DNA from: an uncultured Bacteroidia bacterium
GTDB taxonomy: Bacteria > Bacteroidota > Bacteroidia > Bacteroidales > UBA932
Assembly (NCBI GenBank): GCA_902788175.1
Contig: CADAJF010000002.1
Coordinates: 1-64,000 of the forward strand
Direction of reading: 5' to 3'
Length of the DNA stretch: 64,000 nt
The position numbers were made by a program, and so were the translations under genes. Numbering within the stretch: the first letter of the stretch is position 1; every line of letters begins with the position of its first letter. Under the pieces are notes generated by a model. That model had not been told where the DNA came from. It was given only the letters and a program-made list of their open reading frames with translations, and did no database searches. Shown in pieces: positions 17,733-24,888 of the stretch.

Positions 17733-18252
17733 AAACGTTACGCTCAAGGATATAGCCAAAGAAGCCGGCGTCTCCACGGCGCTTGTTTCCTTTGTCATGA
17801 ACAACCGCTTGGAAGCTTCCGGGCGCCAGAAGTACCGCGTGGGCGAAAAAACGCGGCAGCACATTCTGGAAGTAGCCCGGCGGCTCAATTACCGCCCGGC
17901 CAGACGTATCCTGCAGCGGGAGTTGCGCCCCCGGGTGGTGGCCGTCCTGCTGCCCCGGATGCAGGAAGTGGAGGAATTCTCCATGGAATTGGAGCGGCTG
18001 TGCGCTGCGCAGGGCTGTACCCTTCTTTTTGGCTATACGCTGGACGATCCGCAGCGCCTGCAACGGCTGATGGGCGCCTTTTTGGAACGGAAGGTGGACG
18101 GGGTGGTGCTGCCCTCCCAGCCGGAAGAAGACTTGGAAGGGCTCCTTGGCAGCGGCATCCCTTACGTGGTGCCGGAGCTTTCCGGGGAGGCTATTTCCGC
18201 CGCCCGCGAGTGCGCCAGCCGCCTGCTGCAGCTACTGGAAGAGAATGAATAA
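17725..18252 (+). CDS. Half-length LacI family regulator
   Basis: A 175-residue protein. Residues 1-60 are a LacI helix-turn-helix with hinge region (VTLKDIAKEAGVSTALVSFV...ILEVARRLNYRPA). Residues about 66-160 match the first lobe of the periplasmic-binding-like effector domain (VVAVLLPRMQEV through GIPYVVPEL). Normal LacI proteins are about 330-340 residues; the second lobe and C-terminal dimerisation region are missing. The frame ends cleanly at a TAA with GH130 starting 18 bp later, and I saw no continuation of the effector domain. It could be a genuine short regulator of the surrounding operon or a truncated relic held by operon position. The ATG at 17725 overlaps the patatin stop. Confidence 0.8.
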   Translation: MPKNVTLKDIAKEAGVSTALVSFVMNNRLEASGRQKYRVGEKTRQHILEVARRLNYRPARRILQRELRPRVVAVLLPRMQEVEEFSMELERLCAAQGCTLLFGYTLDDPQRLQRLMGAFLERKVDGVVLPSQPEEDLEGLLGSGIPYVVPELSGEAISAARECASRLLQLLEENE

Positions 18253-18270
18253 TTTTTATCCTATATTTTT

Positions 18271-19269
18271 ATGAGTCAATTGAATATCGTTGGTCCTGCT
18301 CTCCCGGGAATGCCCTGGGAGGAGCGGCCTGCCGGGTGCAATGCCCCCCTTTGGAGATACTCCGCCAATCCTGTGATTCCGCGGGACCTGCTGCCCACTT
18401 CCAACAGCATCTTCAACAGTGCCGTGGTGCCTTTCCGCGACGGCTTTGCCGGTGTCTTCCGCTGCGACGACACCAACCGACGCATGGCCCTGCATGTGGG
18501 CTTTTCCAAGGATGGCCTCAAGTGGGATATCTGCCCGGAAGTGCTTCGTTTCCAAGGCGCAGACCCTGAGGTAGCCGAGTGGGTGTATGGCTACGACCCC
18601 CGCGTTACGCTGCTGGACGGCAAATACTGGGTTTCTTGGTGCAATGGATACCATGGCCCTACTATCGGCCTGGCCTGGACAGAGGACTTCCAGACCTTCC
18701 ACCAGGTAGAGAACGCCTTCCTGCCCTACAACCGCAACGGCGTGCTCTTCCCCCGCAAGATAGGCGGCCGATACGCCATGCTCTCCCGCCCCTCCGACAC
18801 CGGCCACACGGCCTTCGGGGACATTTTTTACTCCGAGAGCCCGGATATGGAGTTCTGGGGACACCACCGGCACGTGATGGCGCCGGCCCCGTTCGAGGTA
18901 AGCGCCTGGCAGTGCATGAAGATTGGCGCCGGTCCCATTCCCATCGAGACCTCAGAGGGTTGGCTGCTGCTGTATCACGGCGTGCTGCGCTCCTGCAATG
19001 GTTATGTGTACAGCTTCGGCAGCGCCCTGCTGGATCTGGAGCAGCCTTGGAAGGTGCTCTCCCGCAGCGGTCCCTACCTGCTTAGTCCCCAGACGCCTTA
19101 TGAGTGCATGGGAGACGTTCCCAACGTCGCCTTCCCCTGCGCCGCCCTGCACGACAGCGCCACAGGCCGCCTCGCCGTCTATTACGGCTGCGCCGACACC
19201 GTCACCGGCCTCGCCTTCGGCTACATCCCCGAAATCGTCGCCTGGACCAAGCAGAACAGCATCCTCTAA
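18271..19269 (+). CDS. GH130 beta-1,4-mannoside phosphorylase, probably mannosyl-GlcNAc type
   Basis: A 332-residue, signal-less protein of family GH130. Typical elements are [39 protein letters not shown] and [17 protein letters not shown], with the probable catalytic Asp109, and the late [14 protein letters not shown] and [12 protein letters not shown] blocks. GH130 enzymes phosphorolyse beta-1,4-mannosides in the cytoplasm. The closest type by pattern is the 4-O-beta-D-mannosyl-N-acetylglucosamine phosphorylase that processes the N-glycan core, giving mannose-1-phosphate and GlcNAc. That fits the nearby GH92 and GH125 alpha-mannosidases; mannosyl-glucose or mannobiose activity cannot be excluded. 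It is the last gene of the operon, followed by a composite palindromic element. Confidence 0.88.
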   Translation: MSQLNIVGPALPGMPWEERPAGCNAPLWRYSANPVIPRDLLPTSNSIFNSAVVPFRDGFAGVFRCDDTNRRMALHVGFSKDGLKWDICPEVLRFQGADPEVAEWVYGYDPRVTLLDGKYWVSWCNGYHGPTIGLAWTEDFQTFHQVENAFLPYNRNGVLFPRKIGGRYAMLSRPSDTGHTAFGDIFYSESPDMEFWGHHRHVMAPAPFEVSAWQCMKIGAGPIPIETSEGWLLLYHGVLRSCNGYVYSFGSALLDLEQPWKVLSRSGPYLLSPQTPYECMGDVPNVAFPCAALHDSATGRLAVYYGCADTVTGLAFGYIPEIVAWTKQNSIL

Positions 19270-19296
19270 GCCGTCATCGCCCCGGGCGGTGGCCTC

Positions 19297-19433
19297 TTGC
19301 CGTCTTGACACAGAATGTGCCTTCTGCGGTGCTGCGGGTGTCAAGGCGGCAACCTTTTGGGCCGAAAACGCCGTTTCCCCTGCCGCCTTGACACCGGGAG
19401 ATGCCCCTGTGGCCGTTTTCCCGTCAAGACGGC
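19297..19433. repeat. Composite REP-like element, copy 1
   Basis: Two hairpins, 19297-19352 and 19381-19433, each with a stem of TGCCGYCTTGAC(AC) against (GT)GTCAAGRCGGCA, separated by about 28 bp. It is the reverse complement arrangement of copies 2 and 3 that flank the RAYT gene. It lies between the convergent GH130 and GH92 genes and could also attenuate read-through. Confidence 0.9.
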
Positions 19434-19451
19434 CAGCGGCGGCCAGCGCGG

Positions 19452-21665
19452 CTAGCGCCAGACGATGGAGCTGGCGGCGGTAAGGTCGCTGTGGGAGATG
19501 CGGTAGCCTTTGTTGCGGCCGTCAATCCGGGCACGGGTGGCGCCAGCAGATGAACGGCTGATAGTAAGCTCTTTACCGTCCGGCAGTACCACCACTGCCT
19601 TAGGGAAAGTGGGGCGCGTGAGGGTAAAGTAAGGCTCTCCGGGACAGTCCGGATAGAAACCCAGCATGGAGAATACAGCCCAGGCACTCATGGTGCCGGT
19701 GTCGTCGTTGCCCGGGATGCCGTCCGGTGCATTCTTGTAATTCTTGGCCAAAATGCCTTCTACGGCCGCCCAGGTGCGCTTTTCCTCTCCTTTAAAACGG
19801 GAGAAGAGGTACGGATACACGATATCAGGCTCGTTGGCGGGGTCGTACAGGCCATCGTCAAAGATGTGCTGCAAGTTCTTCACGAAGGCGCGCGTACCCC
19901 CCATAAGAGCGGCGTAACCGGCTACGTCGTGCGGGACGGCAAAGGTGTAGTTCCAGGCGCTGCCTTCATGGAAGCCGGGGGCGTTGGAAAAATCGGCTCC
20001 GTCTTCGGGGTTAAAGGGTGTAAGGAAGGTGCCATCCGGATTGATGGGCCTAAGGCACTGATACTCTGCACTGTAGTAGTTCCGATAACCCAGGGAGCGG
20101 GTGTGCAGGCGCCGGGCATCGTCCTCGTGTCCCAGGGCGGCGGCGAGGCGGGAAAGGGCATAATCGGCCACATAATACTCCAGGGCATGGGAGACGGAAT
20201 TGTCGCCGGAGAAATCGCCGGAGAAGAAGCCCAGCGGGATATAGCCGTCCTCTACGTAAGGGTCGTTGTCCGGGCGCATGCGGTTGGCGGGGCCGGGGGT
20301 ATCGGCACTTTTAAGGAAGGCCTCATAGGCTGTACCGATGTCAAAGTCCTGCAGGCCGCGGAGCCAGGTATCGGCGATGACACAGATGGCGGGGTCCCCT
20401 TCCATGGTCCAGGTTTCGCGGCCGAAGAGCTCCCACTTGGGCATCCAGCCCCATTCGCGGTACTGCTCTATCATGGAACGCACCATGTCCGTCTGCTTCT
20501 CGGGCCAGAGGAGTGTCATCAGCTGATGCAGGTTGCGGTAAGTGTCCCAGAGAGAGAAAACCGTGTAACGATTGTGCCCGGGCTCCACCTTTCCCACGCC
20601 GGCGGGTGATTCCATGAGCGGATACTCACCGTTGACGTCATTGAGGATATTGGGATGGATGAGCGTATGGTAAAGGGCTGTATAGAAGATGGTTTTCTGG
20701 TCCGGGGTGCCGCCTTCCAGCCGCACGCGGCCAAGGTGCTCCTGCCAGGTGGCGGCTGCCTGCTCCCGAATGGTCTCGAAACTGCTTCCGGAAGGCTGCT
20801 CCGCCTCCAGGTTCTGCCGGGCATTCTCTATGCTCACAAAGGAAACGCCCAACTGCACAAGAATCTGCTCTCCGGGCTGGAGGTCATCGTAGTGGAACCA
20901 GCAGCCGATGTCATCGCCGCTAAGGTCACGCTCATAGCCTTCGTAGAGTTTGTAGCGGCCTGCATCGGCGCTCCAGGCTGCTTCTGCTGTCATGGGGCGC
21001 TGTTTTTTCCAGTAGCCGTGACGCTCCGGAGCTTTGCTCACACGGAGTACAAAGTAGATGGGAAAGACTGCCCGCCGGTTATAGCAGAATGTGCCCATGA
21101 GTTTGCTTCCCTCTACTTCCGTTGCGGATACCCATCGCGCAGTTGCCCCGCTCTCATTGGTGAGGCCTTCCCCCAGGTTCAGGAGGATGTTGCCCTCGCC
21201 GCCCGGGAAGGTATAGCGTTCCAGGGAACTGCGGGTGGTGGCGGTGAGTTCTGCCTTGATACCGCTCACCAGCTGCACGGCGTAGTAGCCTGGATGCGCC
21301 TGCTCGTCACTGTACTCGCTGCCATAGAGGTGGTAGTCCACCTGTACGGGGCCCGTTGTGGGCATGGTCAGGAGGCTTCCCAGCTCAGGGCAGCCCACCC
21401 CTGAGAGGTTCACATGCGCGAAGCCGGTCAGGTAGCTGTTCTCCTCTACATAGGGGGTGCTCCACCAGCGGCTGTCTTTGTCCCAGGTGTTCAGCTGCGA
21501 GCCCATCACGTTGAAGGGCGTCACGCTCATAAGCCCGTTGGGCGTAACGGCCCCGGGATTACAGGCACCAAAATTGGACGTGCCGATAAAAGGGTTCACC
21601 CACTCGTTCTGCGCATATAGCGGTGCGGCCACCATCAGTGCGGCCAGGATCATGGCTTTTCTCAT
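19452..21665 (-). CDS. GH92 exo-alpha-mannosidase (first of three)
   Basis: A 737-residue secreted protein (MRKAMILAALMVAAPLYAQ signal peptide). The N-terminal beta-sandwich begins WVNPFIGTSNFGACNPGAV, followed by an (alpha/alpha)6 catalytic domain. The family acid region is HEGSAWNYTF (E567), and the conserved calcium/base motif is GNDDTGTMSAW (D654, D655). GH92 enzymes are calcium-dependent inverting exo-alpha-mannosidases; the linkage preference cannot be read reliably. The start at 21665 is set by the signal peptide and by a minus-strand TACTTTTG box at 21684-21691. It is convergent with GH130. Unlike the two other GH92 proteins of the window it has no lipobox, so it may be soluble in the periplasm. 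Confidence 0.93.
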   Translation of the reverse strand: MRKAMILAALMVAAPLYAQNEWVNPFIGTSNFGACNPGAVTPNGLMSVTPFNVMGSQLNTWDKDSRWWSTPYVEENSYLTGFAHVNLSGVGCPELGSLLTMPTTGPVQVDYHLYGSEYSDEQAHPGYYAVQLVSGIKAELTATTRSSLERYTFPGGEGNILLNLGEGLTNESGATARWVSATEVEGSKLMGTFCYNRRAVFPIYFVLRVSKAPERHGYWKKQRPMTAEAAWSADAGRYKLYEGYERDLSGDDIGCWFHYDDLQPGEQILVQLGVSFVSIENARQNLEAEQPSGSSFETIREQAAATWQEHLGRVRLEGGTPDQKTIFYTALYHTLIHPNILNDVNGEYPLMESPAGVGKVEPGHNRYTVFSLWDTYRNLHQLMTLLWPEKQTDMVRSMIEQYREWGWMPKWELFGRETWTMEGDPAICVIADTWLRGLQDFDIGTAYEAFLKSADTPGPANRMRPDNDPYVEDGYIPLGFFSGDFSGDNSVSHALEYYVADYALSRLAAALGHEDDARRLHTRSLGYRNYYSAEYQCLRPINPDGTFLTPFNPEDGADFSNAPGFHEGSAWNYTFAVPHDVAGYAALMGGTRAFVKNLQHIFDDGLYDPANEPDIVYPYLFSRFKGEEKRTWAAVEGILAKNYKNAPDGIPGNDDTGTMSAWAVFSMLGFYPDCPGEPYFTLTRPTFPKAVVVLPDGKELTISRSSAGATRARIDGRNKGYRISHSDLTAASSIVWR

Positions 21666-21683
21666 ACCTTTGTGCGATTTGTA

Positions 21684-21691
21684 CAAAAGTA
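21684..21691 (-). promoter_or_regulatory. -7 promoter box of the first GH92 gene
   Basis: TACTTTTG on the minus strand, 18 bp before the ATG at 21665. Confidence 0.65.
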
Positions 21692-21714
21692 CGAAAAAAA
21701 AACCGATCCGACCA

Positions 21715-21852
21715 TTGCCGCCTTGACACCGGGAACCACCTCCGCGGCCGTTTTCGTGTCAAGGCGGCAGGGGAAACGGCGGTTTCGGCCAAAATCGTTG
21801 CCGCCTTGACACCCGCAGCACCGCAGAAGGCACATTCTATGTCAAGACGGCA
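21715..21852. repeat. Composite REP-like element, copy 2 (downstream side of RAYT)
   Basis: Hairpins at 21715-21769 and 21798-21852 with TTGCCGCCTTGACAC-type stems and a 28-bp spacer containing GGTTTCGGCCAAAA. Same orientation as copy 3 at 23039-23177; reverse of copy 1. Confidence 0.92.
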
Positions 21853-21980
21853 AGCCCGTGGCCTGCGCCTGCGGGGATTCCCGGCTCAGCTGGCAAGCCC
21901 GTGGCCTGCGCCTGCGGGGATTCCCGGCTCAGCTGGCAAGGCAGGGGCCTGGTCCTGCGGGGATTCCTGGCTCGGCTGGC
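21849..21980. repeat. 43-bp tandem repeats beside RAYT element
   Basis: GGCAAG starts at 21849, 21892, 21935 and 21978, an exact 43-bp period. The first two units are identical; the third has several changes; the fourth is only a stub. Each unit contains GGGGATTCCCGGCTCAGC, related to the ATTCCCGG palindromes of the window. Confidence 0.93.
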
Positions 21981-22034
21981 AAGCCATGGGCAGCCCGGAA
22001 AAGCGGGGGTGGCGAGCCGGGAAGGGACCGGGCG

Positions 22035-22949
22035 TTATGGTGTCAAACAGCGGCGAATCTGGTGATCCGGGAGATGGAAGTCGTATTTGAGCAGGCGGCT
22101 GATGCGCTGCTTTTGGCCGTCGGTAAGATGATAGACGGAAGGGGCGCCATAGCCCGGCAGCACTTCTTTGTCTATGAGGCGACAGACATCCAGATCCTGC
22201 AGGCGGGAGCGCGTGAAGTTTCGGCCGCTCTCGTTTTTGAGCATTTGCGCAATGGATTGTTCATTGGTATGCTCTATGTCGCTTAGCGTGAGGGGCTTGC
22301 CGGTCTGGTCCTGCAACTGCTCGCGTGTCCAGCTTTCGTCTGTGAGGCGGTTCATCTGGTAGAGGTAGTTCCGGGGGGAGCCGTAGAATTGCTCGGCCCG
22401 GCGCAGCTCCATGAAACTTTGACGGGTAAAAACGCCGGACTCGTTCATTTGGTAATGGTCCGGGAACTCGGCGTGACGGGGAAGGAGGGCAGTAATCTCA
22501 GGGCGGGACATGGGAACGGTCTTTTCTGTCTGGAAACAGAGGTCCTCGACAAACAGGTCCCGTACACTGCAATACCTGTAACCGAAGGCCGTTGCCGCAG
22601 CATTATGATGCAGGCCATTCCGGTTGATGTAATTCTCCAGAACCATCTGGTGCACATGCCCTTGCACCTTTTGGACATAGGTGTACTTCTGCCCGAAGCG
22701 GCCTTTTCGGTCATACTTTTTGTTGAAATAGCGAGTGTAGGACATTCTTAGTTTGGCCGAAAACTGCTGGGGACAATCCGTAAACACATTCAGGTGCACG
22801 TGGGTGGACATTTCTGCATCCACAAGGATTTCCGTGTTGTGGGCGAATCCCCGGAGCGCCATCAGGTTCACAAACATGCCGTGGTCTTCATGGTCCCGGA
22901 AAAGGACCTCGTCGTGGGAGGTGAAGCAGATATGGTAGGATTCCTTCAT
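22035..22949 (-). CDS. RAYT-like IS200-type HUH transposase
   Basis: A 304-residue protein starting MKESYHICFTSHDEVLFRDH. The HUH motif is His50-Val51-His52 within MSTHVHLNVF. The YFNKKYDRKGRFGQ segment and YINRNGLHHNAAATAFGYRY (candidate catalytic tyrosine region) follow the IS200/Y1 transposase plan. A C-terminal extension of about 130 residues has a helical, HTH-like end. REP-associated tyrosine transposases of this type cleave and join single-stranded REP hairpins. Two composite palindromes flank the gene in direct orientation, and a third copy lies 2.4 kb away, which fits that system. The start at 22949 is preferred; the frame extends nine codons upstream to another ATG at 22976. It interrupts the run of alpha-mannosidase genes. 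Confidence 0.85.
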   Translation of the reverse strand: MKESYHICFTSHDEVLFRDHEDHGMFVNLMALRGFAHNTEILVDAEMSTHVHLNVFTDCPQQFSAKLRMSYTRYFNKKYDRKGRFGQKYTYVQKVQGHVHQMVLENYINRNGLHHNAAATAFGYRYCSVRDLFVEDLCFQTEKTVPMSRPEITALLPRHAEFPDHYQMNESGVFTRQSFMELRRAEQFYGSPRNYLYQMNRLTDESWTREQLQDQTGKPLTLSDIEHTNEQSIAQMLKNESGRNFTRSRLQDLDVCRLIDKEVLPGYGAPSVYHLTDGQKQRISRLLKYDFHLPDHQIRRCLTP

Positions 22950-22984
22950 GGACGCAAGGTAATAGCTGCCAGGCACAAATCCTA

Positions 22985-23040
22985 CAATCGTAAAAAAGAA
23001 AACGTGGTTTCACCCGATTTTTATGTGTTTCTTACGATTT
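22985..23040 (-). promoter_or_regulatory. Conserved upstream module of the RAYT gene, shared with the Rpn gene
   Basis: On the minus strand it reads AATCGTAAGAAACACA, then AAATCGGGTGAAACCAC, and ends TTTTTTACGATTG followed by TAGGATTTG. Order, spacing and most bases match 3364-3420 upstream of the Rpn gene. It touches composite palindrome copy 3 directly. Confidence 0.7.
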
Positions 23041-23177
23041 GCCGTCTTGACGGGAAAACGCGTCCTGAAGGCTGTCCTGTTGTCAAGGCGGCAAGGGAAA
23101 AGGCGTTTTCGGGCCAAAAGCATGCCGTCTTGACACCCGCAGGACCGTAGAAGGCACATTCTGTGTCAAGACGGCAA
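23039..23177. repeat. Composite REP-like element, copy 3 (upstream side of RAYT)
   Basis: Hairpins 23039-23094 and 23123-23177 (stems TTGCCGTCTTGAC/GTCAAGGCGGCAA and TGCCGTCTTGACAC/GTGTCAAGACGGCA) with a 28-bp spacer. Direct orientation relative to copy 2. Confidence 0.92.
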
Positions 23178-23196
23178 GAGGCCACCGCCCGCAGGG

Positions 23197-23383
23197 ATTC
23201 CCGGTCCAGCCGGGAATGAAGAAGGGCAGCCCGGAATGACGGGAGTCGCTAAGCCAGGAATGGCGAAGGACATGCTAGAGATGCGGAGAGCCAACCTGGA
23301 AAGAGGGGGCCACACCCGAGGAACGGGGCAAGTCTGAAAGGACCGACCGGGACCGGCCGTCATGGCCGGCTCTGGCCGGCCAT
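23197..23383. repeat. Two short GC-rich palindromes of a dispersed family
   Basis: ATTCCCGG-TCCAG-CCGGGAAT at 23197-23217 and ATGGCCGG-CTCTGG-CCGGCCAT at 23362-23383. Close relatives lie at 37692-37712 and 45164-45185. The region between them shows degenerate GGAATG-type sequence and no gene. Confidence 0.75.
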
Positions 23384-23401
23384 CTCCGGGGGGCGACGGG
23401 G

Positions 23402-24808
23402 CTAGCGGGTTTTGACGCTGTTCAAGACGTGGAGCTTGCCATCGGCCACCAGCTTGAGAACCAGCTCGCCGAAGAGGGTGTTCTGCCAGGCGAACCAGGG
23501 GCGGGTGAAGTTACGGGCATCGTCTCGATGGAAACTCTCGTGGATGAAGCCGGTGCCAGCGTCAGTGCCGAGCAACTGCTCCAAGCAGGCGCGAATCTCC
23601 TCATCGTCCGTGGCGGTGAAAGCCTTCATCATGATACTCATGGGCCAGACGGACTCCGTGCCGATATGCGGACCGCCTATCCCCTCCCCGGCCTTTCCGC
23701 GCCAGAAATAGGGATTGGACTCGCTCCAGACAAAGCGGCGGGTGTTTTGGGCAACAGGGTCCGAGGCCATCTCCGGCATCAGGTAAGTCAGGGACAGGAG
23801 AGACGGGACATTGGCATCGTCCATCAGGTACACGTTGCCAAAGCCATCCACCTCGTAGGCGTAAATATCCCCAAACTCCGGGTGGTGCACAATGGCATAC
23901 TGCCGCAGCGCTTCCTCCACTTCTGCTGCCAGGGCGTTGCAGCGGGCGGCAAGGCCAGCCTCCCCGTTCACAGAAACCAGAATCTCTGCCGCCTGGCGTA
24001 AGATGCTCACGGCAAAGAAGTTGGAGGGAACCAGAAACTCATACTGGGTAGCGTCATCCGAGGGACGGAAGGAGGAGGCAATCAGCCCCACCGGCTTTAC
24101 GGGGTGTCCCAGTCCCACGCGGGCCTTGGTATCCAGCTGACGGTCTGTCACCCGCAGGAAGTAGTAGGGCCCGTCACCGCTCTTTCGCTGCTGCGTGGTG
24201 AAGGTTTCCAGGATGGTCTCCACTGTCTTGAGCCACAGCTCGTCAAAGACGGCGGTATCCCCCGTCACCTTCCAGTAGTGGTGGGCAAGACGCACCGGAT
24301 AACAGTGCGAGTCTATCTCCCACTTGCGCTCAAAAACATTGGGATCCTGGGGCGTTCCAGTATCGTCCTTGGAGCCGGAATCACCAGTAGGGCCCTGATT
24401 GAAGGCATTGGCGTAAGGGTCAATATTGATTAAGCTAAACTGCTGGCGGATCACCCCGGCAAGCATCTTGCGAAGATGCTCGTCCTCCTTGCAAAGATCC
24501 ACGTACGGCCACACCTGGGCGCCGGAGTCACGCAGCCACATGGCGTGGATGTCTCCGGTATAGACAAAGGTGAGACCGGTGGACTCGTCGTAGTGCACGG
24601 TGGTGTCCAGGGTGTTGGGGAAGCAGTTGCGGAACATCCAGCGCAGCTTGGGATTGGTGAGCTGCGGCGCCACCTGGGCGATCTTGGCTTCCACGGCCTC
24701 GGAGACAAACAGACGATCGGCCGGGTCCGGACGCTGATCCGGATACTTCTGCGCACAGGCACACAAACCCGCGCACAAAGCGACAGAGGAAAGGATGATA
24801 CGTAACAT
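23402..24808 (-). CDS. GH125 exo-alpha-1,6-mannosidase lipoprotein
   Basis: A 468-residue protein with a lipobox-like signal (LCAGLCAC). GH125 features are FVYTGDIHAMWLRDSGAQVW, KWEIDSHCYPVRL with the candidate acid Asp166, HIGTESVWPMSIMMKA, and GFIHESFHRDDARNFTRPWF with the candidate base Glu424. GH125 enzymes remove alpha-1,6-linked mannose from N-glycans or mannan with inversion. Length fits the family. It lies downstream of a GH92 in the same orientation, and the 33-bp palindrome copy D sits between them. No clear -7 box was found before the ATG at 24808, so it may be read from the upstream GH92 promoter. Confidence 0.95.
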   Translation of the reverse strand: MLRIILSSVALCAGLCACAQKYPDQRPDPADRLFVSEAVEAKIAQVAPQLTNPKLRWMFRNCFPNTLDTTVHYDESTGLTFVYTGDIHAMWLRDSGAQVWPYVDLCKEDEHLRKMLAGVIRQQFSLINIDPYANAFNQGPTGDSGSKDDTGTPQDPNVFERKWEIDSHCYPVRLAHHYWKVTGDTAVFDELWLKTVETILETFTTQQRKSGDGPYYFLRVTDRQLDTKARVGLGHPVKPVGLIASSFRPSDDATQYEFLVPSNFFAVSILRQAAEILVSVNGEAGLAARCNALAAEVEEALRQYAIVHHPEFGDIYAYEVDGFGNVYLMDDANVPSLLSLTYLMPEMASDPVAQNTRRFVWSESNPYFWRGKAGEGIGGPHIGTESVWPMSIMMKAFTATDDEEIRACLEQLLGTDAGTGFIHESFHRDDARNFTRPWFAWQNTLFGELVLKLVADGKLHVLNSVKTR

Positions 24809-24830
24809 ATTCTATCTCAGCGTTTTACAG

Positions 24831-24863
24831 AAATCAATCGGCGCAAAATGCAACGATTGATTT
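24831..24863. repeat. 33-bp palindromic repeat, copy D
   Basis: Arms AAATCAATCG/CGATTGATTT, loop GCGCAAAATGCAA, identical to copy C over all 33 bases. Its left flank (TTTACAG) matches copy A instead, and its loop is the exact reverse complement of copy A's loop. Confidence 0.93.
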
Positions 24864-24888
24864 TCATAAGTTGGTCAGTTTCAGGGGT

